A stretch of 64,000 nucleotides of DNA from Thiocapsa bogorovii. GTDB lineage: Bacteria; Pseudomonadota; Gammaproteobacteria; Chromatiales; Chromatiaceae. Numbering within the stretch: the stretch's first letter is position 1; each line of letters opens with the position of its first letter. Where the stretch lies: contig NZ_CP089309.1 of NCBI RefSeq assembly GCF_021228795.1, forward strand, positions 2,046,001-2,110,000. The letters run 5' to 3'. Below the pieces are notes generated by a model, which had not been told where the DNA came from, did no database searches, and saw only the letters and a list, made by a program, of their open reading frames with translations. Both the position numbers and the translations under genes were made by a program. Shown here one piece after another: positions 25,179 to 34,246 of the stretch.

Positions 25179-25987
25179 CCGGCCTGCGGCAAGGCAAAGC
25201 GCCCCTGCTCGATGTCCGAAGCCCGGGGATAGGCGTCGGTCCAGCGCAGCAACTCGAGGCGACCGTCGTGTTGCTCCACGATGGCGGTGCAGCTCTCCAC
25301 CCAGTCACCGCAGTTGCAGTAGGCGACACCGGCGATCTCGCGCAATTCCGGGTGGTGGATATGTCCGCAGATCATGCCGTCGACGCGACGGCGCTCCGCC
25401 TCGCCCGCGACCGCCGCCTCGAAATTGCCGATATAGCTCACGGCATTCTTGACCTTGTGCTTGAGATACCCGGCTAGCGACCAGTAATCCAGGCCGAGCC
25501 CACGGCGCATCCGGCTGACGAGTCCGTTCAGCATCAGCAAACCGTCGTAAGCGCGCGAGCCGATCATGGCGAGCCACCGACCGTTCTGGACCACGGCGTC
25601 AAACGCATCCCCGTGCATCACCAGGAAGCGACGACCATCGGCAGTGGTATGAATCACCTCTTCACGGACGGCCACGTTGCCGAAATCGGCACCGAGATGC
25701 GTGCGGAACAGCTCGTCGTGGTTGCCCGGTGTGTAGATGACCTCCGTCCCACGCTTGGCCTTATCGAGCACCTCGCGGACCACCTGATTGTGGGCCTCGG
25801 GCCAATAGACACCGTTCTTCATCGCCCAGATGTCGACGATGTCACCCACCAAGTACAGCTGCTTGCACTCGGTCGACTGCAGGAAATCGAGCACGAGAGC
25901 CGCTTGGCACCCTCGAAAGCCCAGGTGGACATCGGAGATAAAAATACTCCGATATTTCAACGGATTCATTCGCCTGATGTCGGTCAT
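25175..25987 (-). CDS. Metallophosphoesterase of the UDP-2,3-diacylglucosamine diphosphatase (LpxH-like) family
   Basis: This is a calcineurin-like metallophosphatase of 270 residues. Metal ligands are seen in FISDVHLGFRG (near residue 17), LVGDIVDIW, PGNHDELFR, and MHGDAFD, with the closing motif CGHIHHPELREI near 210. The long helical insert (GLVSRMRRGLGLDYWSLAGYLKHKVKNAVSYI region) resembles the LpxH2-type branch, which many genomes annotate as UDP-2,3-diacylglucosamine diphosphatase. That role in lipid A synthesis is likely but not proven. ATG 25969 is an alternative start. Confidence 0.8.
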   Translation of the reverse strand: MTDIRRMNPLKYRSIFISDVHLGFRGCQAALVLDFLQSTECKQLYLVGDIVDIWAMKNGVYWPEAHNQVVREVLDKAKRGTEVIYTPGNHDELFRTHLGADFGNVAVREEVIHTTADGRRFLVMHGDAFDAVVQNGRWLAMIGSRAYDGLLMLNGLVSRMRRGLGLDYWSLAGYLKHKVKNAVSYIGNFEAAVAGEAERRRVDGMICGHIHHPELREIAGVAYCNCGDWVESCTAIVEQHDGRLELLRWTDAYPRASDIEQGRFALPQAG

Positions 25988-26332
25988 CGTATCGCCGGCC
26001 TCGAGCCATCAACGTCGCGACATGATCTCCGCGCGCGATTGCCGGGATATTGACGAACCGTGAAGATGCGATGAAATCTCGGGGCACCGCGCAACGCCGA
26101 CTCACTCGGGGCGATCCACCCAGGCGTGCCGGCCCGAGCCACCGATCGCCCCGGACAGCACCGGGCAATCCCCTCGTGAAGCAGTGCAGAGATTCCGAGA
26201 CCCTCGGAGATCACTTTCGTTGTCGTTGTTGTAATCGGCCATCGATACGACTAGGTCTACGACCACGACAACGACAACGAACGGTCTCGACACATCCGCC
26301 GTGGTGCTCCACTCCGTGGAGGGGAGCGAGAC
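25988..26332. other. Intergenic region with a long inverted repeat
   Basis: No credible gene lies here. The region's main feature is the 17-bp inverted repeat at 26216-26281, listed separately. The open frames are low-complexity (a valine run) and arise from that repeat. Confidence 0.5.
26216..26281. repeat. 17-bp inverted repeat (TTCGTTGTCGTTGTTGT / ACGACAACGACAACGAA)
   Basis: The arms at 26216-26232 and 26265-26281 are complementary at 16 of 17 positions, with a 32-base spacer. Each arm is itself built of CGTTGT tandem repeats. It lies about 50 bases downstream of the stop of the 388-residue gene (minus strand), where it could act as a transcript-end hairpin, but no U-run follows. Confidence 0.7.
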
Positions 26333-27499
26333 TCAGTCCGCGGACCAATGCGGGGTGGCGATGCCGTCGCCGAGGTCGGCGGCGACGAGTAGACGCCGGA
26401 TCTCGAGCAGACGCTCGATGAGCGCCGGCTCGCACGCCTCGTAGGCGGCACGGTCCGGAACGCGCTTCACCACAACGCCGAGCAGCTCTGTGATGGCGTT
26501 GCCGATCGAGTTCTGACTAATCGTAAGCATCAGGCGGCCGGAGTCGTGCCGAAAGATGAGCTGTTTGAAGGCCGGCTCCCAGCGGATCGAGTTGGCGTAG
26601 GCGGGGTCGCCGAGACAGCGCTCGCGAACGCGTTTCGCTGTCTGCATGAAGGCGTTGTCGAAGAGCAGGACCGATTCGATCTGATCCGGGAAGTAGACGT
26701 CCGGCAGGATCTCGGCGTTGCGGCTCGACACCTGCGAGAAGAAGGTGCGGTAGAAGTCGAGAAAGCCACGGAGGATCTCGTCGTACTCCGCCCAAAAGGC
26801 GATGTCGCCGAGGGCCGCGACCCCGCCCTGGATCTCCCAGCAGGGCAGACCCTCGGGATAACCGGTGAGGGCGAGGCGCGACTCGTCGGTATGCACCGTT
26901 TTCAGGATGCGCAGGTCCAGCGCCTCGTCGAAGAAACGGCGATAGACATCCCGCATGTGCGCCTGAAAGAGGCTGTGCTGGCCCCCGTCGGTCAGGTTGG
27001 GATGGCTCGGATCGGCCAGCGGAGCCGAGCGCAGCTGCTCCATCGGGAAGACGATGAAATGGTTGTGCAGCATACGGATGCTGGGCACGCCCGGCGAAGT
27101 CAACGGCCAGGTCGCATCCAGACTCGCCTCGCCGGCCATCACCAGGGCATCCGCGGGATCCGGATAGCGGCGGAGCATCTCCTCGATGATGATCCGATTC
27201 ATCCGGTTCCAGACGCGCTTCACGGACGGCGAGACCTGGGTCCGGCGGACCGGACGGCCGAGCGGATTGAGGATGCGCTTGGAGGTATCGTAGATGATCG
27301 AGCAATCCAGCTCGGTAGAATGCCCCAGCGCCTTGCGGTAGAGCAGAAGATCCTCTTGGTTGCGCAGCAGGCCGTTGTTCTGCACCAGATCCCGAAGGTT
27401 CTCGGCGCTGTTGAAGAACTCGTTCGGCGTCAGACCCGCCGGGACATCCAACGGGATGGGCCGAAAAGGGGTGACAATCTCGCGCGGACCCGATGACAT
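26333..27499 (-). CDS. Uncharacterised protein, 388 residues
   Basis: I do not recognise this family. The protein is soluble-looking, without signal peptide or membrane segments. Notable segments are RRTQVSPSVKRVWNRMNRIIIEEMLRR near residue 85, LHNHFIVFPMEQL near 143 (an HNH-F...P string reminiscent of, but not proven to be, a HIT/GalT-type site), and LPCWEIQGGVAALGDIAFWAEYDEIL near 218. Composition and codon use match neighbouring genes, so it looks like a resident gene. A 73-residue Cys-rich protein gene ends 3 bases upstream, and the two probably form an operon. Confidence 0.75.
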   Translation of the reverse strand: MSSGPREIVTPFRPIPLDVPAGLTPNEFFNSAENLRDLVQNNGLLRNQEDLLLYRKALGHSTELDCSIIYDTSKRILNPLGRPVRRTQVSPSVKRVWNRMNRIIIEEMLRRYPDPADALVMAGEASLDATWPLTSPGVPSIRMLHNHFIVFPMEQLRSAPLADPSHPNLTDGGQHSLFQAHMRDVYRRFFDEALDLRILKTVHTDESRLALTGYPEGLPCWEIQGGVAALGDIAFWAEYDEILRGFLDFYRTFFSQVSSRNAEILPDVYFPDQIESVLLFDNAFMQTAKRVRERCLGDPAYANSIRWEPAFKQLIFRHDSGRLMLTISQNSIGNAITELLGVVVKRVPDRAAYEACEPALIERLLEIRRLLVAADLGDGIATPHWSAD

Positions 27500-27502
27500 C
27501 GC

Positions 27503-27724
27503 TCAACCTTGTTCGTGGTCTTCTGTGCGCCGATCGCGGAGTCGTTCGGCGTAGTCGAGACGCAATTTACAGCGCTCCCAATCGCCTCCGACGCATTCCG
27601 CCCGCCGACAATCGAACTCGCAGCACGAGACCTCGTCCGGTACACGAGGAGCCAGCCGCTTCGACAACGACGACCCGAGACGGCGCAGTAGGCCCGGTTT
27701 TTTCTTGTTGGACGTCTCGCTCAT
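27503..27724 (-). CDS. Small cysteine-rich protein, 73 residues
   Basis: The ATG at 27724 is preceded by GGAGG at an ideal 7-base spacing, which favours this start over the longer open frame. The product has a basic N-terminus (NKKKPGLLRRLGSSLSKRL) and then a cysteine cluster (C34, C35, C39, C44, C52; pattern CC-x3-C-x4-C-x7-C). A charged tail follows. It stops 3 bases before the 388-residue gene. The cluster suggests metal or Fe-S binding, which is inference. No family is recognised. Confidence 0.65.
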   Translation of the reverse strand: MSETSNKKKPGLLRRLGSSLSKRLAPRVPDEVSCCEFDCRRAECVGGDWERCKLRLDYAERLRDRRTEDHEQG

Positions 27725-27936
27725 TTCGCCCCTCCGCAGATCGATCTGGTGTTGCCCGTCACAGCGTCCTCGAGGGTGCGAGCAGTCAACCGGATCCATC
27801 CGTTCAGGGTCGGTCCGTCAAGACGGCTTATATCCTAGCAGTTTCCGGACCCGAGTAGAGCACATCACCGAGACCTATCGGCTTGATTCCGACCCGCTCG
27901 CACCGGCGGATCCGAACCGTTCGGCCCCGACCGGGC

Positions 27937-28689
27937 TCAATGCCTCTCGCGCCGATGGCGCGATCGACTTTTACGCAGTCGCAACAGGGTCCACACCGGC
28001 CCCGAAACCGCATAGGTCGTCGCCATCAAAAAGAGCATCAGCGGCGGGTTGATGAAGATGACGCCAAAGCCCAGCATGACGGCGACGGCCAGGAGAAAGG
28101 GCACGCGGCCCTGGAAGTTGAGCTGCTTGAAGCTGATGTAGCGGAAGTTGCTGACCATCAACAGACCCGCGCCCGCGGTGAGGAAGGCCGCAATCCAGGC
28201 GACATCGGCCCCGGCGATCCCCGTATCCGCGCCGATCCAGACCCCGCTCGCGATGATGGCCGCGGCCGCTGGACTGGCGAGCCCCTGGAAGTAACGCTTG
28301 TCGGCGATCCGCACCTGCGTGTTGAAACGTGCCAGACGCAACGCCGCGGCGGCGGTAAAAACAAAGGCGGCAAGCCAGCCGACCTTGCCGAGCCCGCCCA
28401 AGGCCCAGTGATAGGCAACCAACGCCGGGGCCACACCGAAGGCCACCATGTCCGAGAGGCTGTCGTACTCGGCACCGAAATCGCTTTGGGTTTGAGTGAT
28501 ACGGGCCACGCGCCCGTCGATCCCGTCGAGCGCCTGAGCCGCAAAGATCGCCAGCGCAGCCGCCTCGAAGCGATCCTGCGTGGCCGCGAGAACCGCATAG
28601 AATCCCGCAAAGAGTGCTGCGGTCGTGAAGAGATTGGGCAGCAGATAGATTCCGCGTGGTCGCTTTCGGGTGGCTGGCACGTTGTCCAT
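27937..28689 (-). CDS. pssA: CDP-diacylglycerol--serine O-phosphatidyltransferase
   Basis: PssA makes phosphatidylserine, the precursor of phosphatidylethanolamine. The 250-residue membrane protein (start ATG 28689) contains the CDP-alcohol phosphatidyltransferase signature DG-x2-AR-x8-G-x3-D-x3-D, seen as DGIDGRVARITQTQSDFGAEYDSLSD spanning two segments near residue 54. About six to eight hydrophobic segments surround it. SNFRYISFKQLNF near residue 177 is typical of the Gram-positive/type II subclass that is common in proteobacteria. The frame extends upstream without conserved sequence. It is divergent from hoxE. Confidence 0.92.
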   Translation of the reverse strand: MDNVPATRKRPRGIYLLPNLFTTAALFAGFYAVLAATQDRFEAAALAIFAAQALDGIDGRVARITQTQSDFGAEYDSLSDMVAFGVAPALVAYHWALGGLGKVGWLAAFVFTAAAALRLARFNTQVRIADKRYFQGLASPAAAAIIASGVWIGADTGIAGADVAWIAAFLTAGAGLLMVSNFRYISFKQLNFQGRVPFLLAVAVMLGFGVIFINPPLMLFLMATTYAVSGPVWTLLRLRKSRSRHRRERH

Positions 28690-28910
28690 TGGATCGATCT
28701 CGTTGGCGGGCGTCTGGTCGGGTCGCGAGTATAGCCGCCAGCGGGGTGGCACCGAAAGGAAGCGCCGCGACACCGAACGCACCGAAAGTGCGCGAAAAGA
28801 AGATCCTCGTCCGGCTATCCATTGGTCATCGACTTGTGGCATGGTTCGGTCGCATCGGCGTCGGCGACTCGATCGCACGGCAATCATGGCCCATTGAATT
28901 CGGAGGGGAG

Positions 28911-29405
28911 ATGAGTCTGCAGCAAGCCAAGCCGCCATTGCCTAGTGACGACAAGCGTTGGAAGCTCGTCAACGCGACCATGCGCCGCAACGGCTATGCC
29001 GGCCATGCCCTGATCGAGACCCTGCACAGCGTGCAGGACGCCTTCGGGTTTCTCGACGAAGGCTCGCTGCGATTCGTCGCGTCATCGCTCGACCTGCCGC
29101 TGAGCAAAGTCTATGGTGTCGCGACCTTCTATCACCTCTTCGCGCTGAAGCCGAAAGGCCGTCACGCCTGCGTCGTCTGCACGGGGACCGCCTGCTACAT
29201 CAAAGGGGCCGGAGGTCTCGTCGAGCGTCTGCAGGAGCGCTACGACATCAATCCCGGTGAAACGACTGAAGACGACCGGCTGTCGCTGCTGACGGCACGC
29301 TGCGTCGGCGCCTGCGGTCTAGCCCCGGCGATCGTGATCGACGGCGATGTGCTCGGCAAGCTCGACAGCGAATCACTCATTGCCAAGCTCGAGGAGCTGA
29401 CCTGA
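28911..29405 (+). CDS. hoxE: NAD-reducing bidirectional [NiFe]-hydrogenase, subunit HoxE
   Basis: HoxE is the NuoE-like [2Fe-2S] subunit of the diaphorase part of the soluble bidirectional hydrogenase. The 164-residue product carries the four cluster cysteines in CVVCTGTACYIKG and TARCVGACGLAP. GGAGGGG immediately upstream supports ATG 28911; the longer open frame overlaps the divergent pssA start and is unlikely. The stop overlaps the hoxF start (TGATG), indicating coupled translation. It is the first gene of hoxEFUY-x-HW. Confidence 0.95.
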   Translation: MSLQQAKPPLPSDDKRWKLVNATMRRNGYAGHALIETLHSVQDAFGFLDEGSLRFVASSLDLPLSKVYGVATFYHLFALKPKGRHACVVCTGTACYIKGAGGLVERLQERYDINPGETTEDDRLSLLTARCVGACGLAPAIVIDGDVLGKLDSESLIAKLEELT

Positions 29406-31015
29406 TGAACCTCGACGATCTGACCGACCTGGCCGAGAAATACCGGGAAGCCGAAGCCGGCGTGGATCGCGAGGTGCGTGTCTGCCTCGCGGCCAGCTGT
29501 CAGTCATCCGGTGCCGTCCCCGTCTTCGATGCACTGGTCGCCGAGCTCGGCGACACCAAACCCTCCTGCAAGGTCAAAGGGGTCGGGTGTATGGGCCTAT
29601 GTTCGGCCGGGCCGCTGGTCGCTGTCGCCGATCGCGAGGCGGACCTCCAAGGCTCCGTGCTCTATCGCGACGTGACCGCGGACGACGCCGAGGACATCGT
29701 CGCCAGCATCGATGGCCCGCCTGTGGAGCGCTTACGTTGTCCGACCAATCAGCCCTTCTTCGCGCGTCAGCAGAAGATCGTGCTCGAAAATGCCGGCATC
29801 ATCGATCCCGACAGTTTCAAGGGCTATGTCGCCGTCGGCGGATACTCCGCGCTGATCCGGGCCTTAAGCGAGATGACCCCCGCCGATGTCTTGCGCGAAG
29901 TGACCGACAGCGGTCTGCGCGGACGCGGCGGCGGCGGCTATCCGACCGGCTTGAAATGGTCGACCGTCGCGAAGATGCCGGCGACCCAGAAATACGTCAT
30001 CTGCAACGCGGACGAGGGCGACCCGGGCGCCTTCATGGACCGGGCGATCCTGGAGTCAGACCCGCATCGTGTCCTTGAGGGCATGGCGATCGCCGCCTAC
30101 GCGATCGGGGCCAACAAGGCCTATGTCTATGTCCGCGCCGAGTACCCGCTCGCGGTCGAGCGACTTCAGACGGCCATTCGCAAAGCCAAGCGCTCGGGGC
30201 TTTTGGGCAACAAGATCGGCGATACCCAATTCAGCCTGGAGGTAGAGATCCGCCTCGGCGCCGGGGCCTTCGTCTGCGGCGAAGAAACCGCACTCATGGC
30301 CTCCATCGAAGGACTACGTGGACAACCGCGCCCGCGTCCGCCGTACCCCGCCGAGGCGGGACTCTGGGGCTACCCCACGCTCATCAACAACGTCGAGACC
30401 TTCGCCAACATCGCCCCGATCGTGCGCGAGGGGGGCGATTGGTTCGCCTCGATCGGCACCGAACGATCGAAAGGGACCAAGGTGTTTGCGCTGGCCGGAA
30501 CCATCACGAACACCGGCCTCATCGAGGTCCCGATGGGCACCTCTCTGCGCGACATCATCGAGGTCATCGGCGGGGGCATCCCAGGCGGCAAGGCTTTCAA
30601 GGCCGTGCAGACCGGCGGCCCCTCGGGCGGTTGTATCCCGGCGCAGCACCTCGACATCGCCGTGGACTACGACAGCCTCAAAACGCTCGGCACCATGATG
30701 GGCTCAGGCGGCATGATCGTCATGGACGAGACCTCCAGCATGGTCGACGTCGCACGCTATTTCATGGAATTCTGCATGACCGAATCGTGCGGAAAGTGCA
30801 TCCCCTGCCGCACCGGGACGCAACAGATGCACAGCATCCTCGACCGGCTGGCCAAGTCGCAGGCCACACGGGCCGAGCTCACACTGCTGGAAGAGCTCTG
30901 CGAAGTGGTGCAGGCAACCAGCCTCTGCGGACTGGGCCAGACGGCGCCCAATCCCGTGCTGAGTACCATGCGCTATTTCCGCGACGAATACGAAGCGAAG
31001 CTCGGCGAGGTTTAG
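29405..31015 (+). CDS. hoxF: Bidirectional [NiFe]-hydrogenase diaphorase subunit HoxF
   Basis: HoxF binds FMN and NAD(H) and exchanges electrons with the hydrogenase through Fe-S clusters. The 536-residue protein has an N-terminal thioredoxin-like [2Fe-2S] domain ([24 protein letters not shown]). The NuoF-like part follows, with the NAD/FMN loop [16 protein letters not shown] near residue 170 and [30 protein letters not shown] lies near 285, and the [4Fe-4S] motif [13 protein letters not shown]...[13 protein letters not shown] near 458. Layout and length match HoxF of the NAD-linked group. A gap of 187 bases separates it from hoxU. Confidence 0.96.
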   Translation: MNLDDLTDLAEKYREAEAGVDREVRVCLAASCQSSGAVPVFDALVAELGDTKPSCKVKGVGCMGLCSAGPLVAVADREADLQGSVLYRDVTADDAEDIVASIDGPPVERLRCPTNQPFFARQQKIVLENAGIIDPDSFKGYVAVGGYSALIRALSEMTPADVLREVTDSGLRGRGGGGYPTGLKWSTVAKMPATQKYVICNADEGDPGAFMDRAILESDPHRVLEGMAIAAYAIGANKAYVYVRAEYPLAVERLQTAIRKAKRSGLLGNKIGDTQFSLEVEIRLGAGAFVCGEETALMASIEGLRGQPRPRPPYPAEAGLWGYPTLINNVETFANIAPIVREGGDWFASIGTERSKGTKVFALAGTITNTGLIEVPMGTSLRDIIEVIGGGIPGGKAFKAVQTGGPSGGCIPAQHLDIAVDYDSLKTLGTMMGSGGMIVMDETSSMVDVARYFMEFCMTESCGKCIPCRTGTQQMHSILDRLAKSQATRAELTLLEELCEVVQATSLCGLGQTAPNPVLSTMRYFRDEYEAKLGEV

Positions 31016-31202
31016 CGCGAAGCAGACCGTCGCGATCACGACGGCGCGACGTGCGAAAGAGAACAAAGGATGTCGAGCCGTCAAACCCCGGCGCCGGGGC
31101 CAGGGGATCCACCGAGAGCGAACACCTGCAGCGACGCACTCTGCGTTGCGTCCTGAGCACCTTTGCGGTCCAAAATGTACGAACGAGGTTGACGGAGCCG
31201 AT

Positions 31203-31934
31203 ATGCCCCTACCCGCCAAGCAACCGAATGTCCGGGTCGTCACGCTCAACATCGACGGCCGGGATCTCTCCGCCCGCGAGGATGAGACCATCATCGAGGT
31301 CTGTCGCGAGAATCAGATCCCGATCCCGAGCCTCTGTTATCTCGAAGGTCTCTCGGTCTGGGGCGCCTGCCGGCTCTGTCTCGTGGAGCTGTCCGGTCAG
31401 GGGCGCTTGTTGGCCGCCTGCTCGACGCGCGTCACCGAGGGGATGCAGATCCAGACCAACACCGAGAAGCTCCAACGCTATCGCCGTACCATCGTCGAGC
31501 TGCTCTTCGCCGAGCGCAACCATGTCTGCTCGGTCTGTGTCTCCAACGGACACTGCGAGCTGCAGCATATGGCTCAGAAGTGCGGGGTCGACCATGTCCG
31601 CGTGCCCTATCGTCAGGCGAGCTACCCGGTGGACAGCTCGCACGAGATGTTTCGGCTCGATCACGACCGCTGCATCCTCTGCACCCGGTGCGTGCGTGTC
31701 TGCGACGAGATCGAGGGTGCACACACCTGGGACGTCATGGGCCGCGGCAGCGACTGTCGCGTTATCACCGACATGGCGCAACCCTGGGGCGAAAGCGACA
31801 CCTGCACCAGCTGCGGCAAATGTGTGCAGGTCTGCCCGACCGGCGCATTGGTCAAACAGGGCACTTCGGTCGGCGAAATGGTCAAAGATCAACACTTCCT
31901 GCCGATTCTCGCCCGCCGGAGACACTCCCAATGA
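31203..31934 (+). CDS. hoxU: Bidirectional [NiFe]-hydrogenase diaphorase subunit HoxU
   Basis: HoxU is the NuoG-like small diaphorase subunit that wires HoxF to HoxYH. The 243-residue protein has a plant-type [2Fe-2S] domain ([20 protein letters not shown]), and the His/Cys cluster [14 protein letters not shown]. Two [4Fe-4S] sites follow ([13 protein letters not shown] and [15 protein letters not shown]). ATG 31203 follows GGAG by 6 bases; the open frame continues 19 codons upstream without conservation. Its stop overlaps hoxY as ATGA. Confidence 0.95.
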   Translation: MPLPAKQPNVRVVTLNIDGRDLSAREDETIIEVCRENQIPIPSLCYLEGLSVWGACRLCLVELSGQGRLLAACSTRVTEGMQIQTNTEKLQRYRRTIVELLFAERNHVCSVCVSNGHCELQHMAQKCGVDHVRVPYRQASYPVDSSHEMFRLDHDRCILCTRCVRVCDEIEGAHTWDVMGRGSDCRVITDMAQPWGESDTCTSCGKCVQVCPTGALVKQGTSVGEMVKDQHFLPILARRRHSQ

Positions 31935-32473
31935 GCACACCGCCCAAGATTACGGTCGCGACCACCTGGCTCGACGGCTGCTCGGGCTGTCACATGTCCT
32001 TCCTGGACATGGACGAGCGCCTGATCGAGCTGGTCCAGCAGGTCGACATCGTTTATAGCCCATTGGTCGACACCAAGACCCTGCCCGACCACGTCGATGT
32101 GGGCATCCTGGAAGGCTCGATCAGCTCGGAAGATGACCTGGAAAAAGCGCACGCGTTTCGCAAGCACTGCAAGATCCTGGTCAGCCTGGGCGACTGCGCC
32201 GTCAACGGAAACGTCCCCGCCATGCGCAACCATTTCAAGCTCGCCGATGTCGTCGATCGCGCTTACCGCGACACCGTCACGTTCCAGCCGCAAACGCCGA
32301 CCCAAGGGGTGCCGGCTTTGCTGGCCGTCGTCAAACCCATCCACGGCGTCGTCGGGGTCGATGTCTTCGTACCCGGGTGCCCGCCGAGCGCCGACGCAAT
32401 CTGGTACGTGCTGAGCGAGCTCATCGCAGGGCGCATACCGGAACCCAGCGCGGTCACGCGTTTCGGGGCCTGA
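31931..32473 (+). CDS. hoxY: Bidirectional [NiFe]-hydrogenase small subunit HoxY
   Basis: HoxY is the hydrogenase small subunit and carries the proximal [4Fe-4S] cluster next to the NiFe site in HoxH. The 180-residue protein begins [21 protein letters not shown] with the first two cluster cysteines. [17 protein letters not shown] and [16 protein letters not shown] provide the other two. It lacks the Tat signal of membrane uptake hydrogenases, which fits a cytoplasmic soluble enzyme. It starts within the hoxU stop (ATGA) and ends 4 bases before the next gene. Confidence 0.96.
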   Translation: MSTPPKITVATTWLDGCSGCHMSFLDMDERLIELVQQVDIVYSPLVDTKTLPDHVDVGILEGSISSEDDLEKAHAFRKHCKILVSLGDCAVNGNVPAMRNHFKLADVVDRAYRDTVTFQPQTPTQGVPALLAVVKPIHGVVGVDVFVPGCPPSADAIWYVLSELIAGRIPEPSAVTRFGA

Positions 32474-32477
32474 AGCC

Positions 32478-32822
32478 ATGACCAAGCACCCTGCCGGACA
32501 CCAAGCACCACAGGATCCCGACGCGGGCGTGATCGTCGCGCTGCTCAAGCGTCTGCGCACGCAGCGCCTGCCGCGCCTGCTCGACATCAAGGCCAAGGTC
32601 GAGCGGGGGGCGCGGCTCGACAGCTTCGATATCGCGTTCCTGACCGAGGTCTTCACCGATGCCACGGCCATGCAGTCCAAGTGGGCGCAGCACCCGGAGC
32701 TCGACGAGATCGTCGCCAAGATGGTCCATCTCTACCACGAGATCACCGAGCGCGCCTTGAACAACGAAAGCGACGACTCGGACGCCACACCCAATCCCAA
32801 CCCTCAGGGGCCGCATCCATGA
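32478..32822 (+). CDS. Uncharacterised 114-residue protein between hoxY and hoxH
   Basis: This gene sits inside the hydrogenase operon: 4 bases after hoxY, and its TGA stop overlaps the hoxH start (ATGA). It is therefore almost certainly translated with them. The product has a variable, charged N-terminus. A helical core (VALLKRLRTQRLPRLLDIKAKVERGARLDSFDIAFL region), then FTDATAMQSKWAQHPEL and VAKMVHLYHEITERALN, follow. There is a polar Asn/Asp/Pro-rich tail and no cysteines, so it is not an electron carrier. I do not recognise the family. A role in assembly or regulation of the Hox enzyme is inferred from position only. Confidence 0.8.
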   Translation: MTKHPAGHQAPQDPDAGVIVALLKRLRTQRLPRLLDIKAKVERGARLDSFDIAFLTEVFTDATAMQSKWAQHPELDEIVAKMVHLYHEITERALNNESDDSDATPNPNPQGPHP

Positions 32823-34246
32823 GCCGCACCGTTACCATCGAACCCGTCACCCGCATCGAGGGCCATGCCCGCATCACCCTGCAGCTCGGAGACGCCGGGG
32901 AGGTCGAAGACGCCAAGTTCCATCTCACCCAGTTTCGCGGCTTCGAGAAGTTCTGCGAGGGCCGGCCCTATCGGGAGATGCCCGCGCTGACCGCGCGAAC
33001 CTGCGGCATCTGCCCGGTCAGCCATGTGCTGGCCTCCAACAAGGCGTGCGATCACCTGCTCTCGGTCAGCATCCCGCCGACCGGCGAAAAGTTGCGCCGC
33101 ATCATCAACCTCGCGCAGCTCACCCAGTCGCACGCCTTATCGTTTTTTCATCTCTCCTCGCCGGACCTTTTGCTCGGTTGGGACTCGGATCCCGTCTCGC
33201 GGAACATCTTCGGCGTCATGCGCCAAGACCCGGCGCTGGCTAAGGACGGCATCCGTCTGCGCCAGATCGGCCAGACCATCATCGAGACCTTGGGCGGAAA
33301 GAAGATCCACCCTACCTGGGTCGTCCCCGGCGGGGTTAGCGAACCGTTGACGCAGGAGAAGCGCGACGCGATGCTCAAGCTGATCCCCGAGGGGCTGGAG
33401 ATCGCCAAGCGCACCTACGCCTTCTTCAAGACGCTTGTGCCCAAGTTCAAGGACGAAGCAAACCACTTCGGCAGTCAGCCGACCATGTTCCTCAGCCTGG
33501 TGAGCCCCAAGGGCCACCTGGAACATTACGACGGCTTCCTGCGACTCAAGGATGCCCAAGGCCGCATCCTCGAAGACATGGTGCCGCCGCACGAATACGA
33601 GCGTCTGATCGGTGAGGCCGTCGAGGACTTCAGCTACATGAAGTTCCCCTACTACAAGCCGCACGGCTATCCCAATGGCATCTATCGGGTCGGACCCCTT
33701 GCACGTCTGAACAACGTCGATGCATGCGGAACACCTTATGCCGACGTGGCGCTCGCCGAATTCCACATGCTTCAAGAGTCCGGCCCGATCGCCAGCAGCT
33801 TCCACTATCACTATGCCCGACTGGTCGAGATCATCTACGCCCTCGAGATGATGGAACGTCTGCTCAAGGATCCGACCATCCTCGATGCACGCGTGCGAGC
33901 CCGCGCGCGGAGCAATCGCTACGAAGGGATCGGGGTCGCCGAGGCCCCGCGCGGGATCTTGATGCATCACTACCGCATCGACGACGAGGGCCTGATCACC
34001 TGGGTCAACCTCATCATCGCGACCGGGCACAACAACCTCGCCATGAACCAGAGCATCCGCCAGGTCGCCGACGCCTATGTCGACGGCAACAATCTCCAGG
34101 AGGGAATGCTCAATCGCGTCGAAGCGGTCATTCGCTGCTTCGACCCCTGCCTGTCTTGCGCCTCGCATGCCTTCGGCGAGATGCCGCTCGCCATCGAGCT
34201 CAAGGATGCGACGGGCCGCGTCGTCGACACACTCAGGCGCGGCTGA
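32819..34246 (+). CDS. hoxH: Bidirectional [NiFe]-hydrogenase large subunit HoxH
   Basis: HoxH holds the NiFe active site and splits or forms H2. The 475-residue precursor starts EPVTRIEGHARITLQL. The N-terminal Ni ligands lie in RTCGICPVSH (C62, C65). The C-terminal ligands lie in DPCLSCASH (C444, C447), followed by a 25-residue extension that begins AFGEMPLAIE. That tail is expected to be removed after His450 by the HoxW protease encoded immediately downstream. The ATG overlaps the stop of the preceding small gene; hoxW starts directly after the hoxH stop. Confidence 0.96.
   Translation: MSRTVTIEPVTRIEGHARITLQLGDAGEVEDAKFHLTQFRGFEKFCEGRPYREMPALTARTCGICPVSHVLASNKACDHLLSVSIPPTGEKLRRIINLAQLTQSHALSFFHLSSPDLLLGWDSDPVSRNIFGVMRQDPALAKDGIRLRQIGQTIIETLGGKKIHPTWVVPGGVSEPLTQEKRDAMLKLIPEGLEIAKRTYAFFKTLVPKFKDEANHFGSQPTMFLSLVSPKGHLEHYDGFLRLKDAQGRILEDMVPPHEYERLIGEAVEDFSYMKFPYYKPHGYPNGIYRVGPLARLNNVDACGTPYADVALAEFHMLQESGPIASSFHYHYARLVEIIYALEMMERLLKDPTILDARVRARARSNRYEGIGVAEAPRGILMHHYRIDDEGLITWVNLIIATGHNNLAMNQSIRQVADAYVDGNNLQEGMLNRVEAVIRCFDPCLSCASHAFGEMPLAIELKDATGRVVDTLRRG

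Noticed and set aside
26102-26293. Small open frame with a valine run
   Set aside because: It is produced by the CGTTGT inverted repeat and lacks a ribosome-binding site.
28830-28860. Possible sigma-54 promoter (TGGCAT...) upstream of hoxE
   Set aside because: The GG and GC elements are two bases too far apart for a -24/-12 promoter, and the -12 element is poor.
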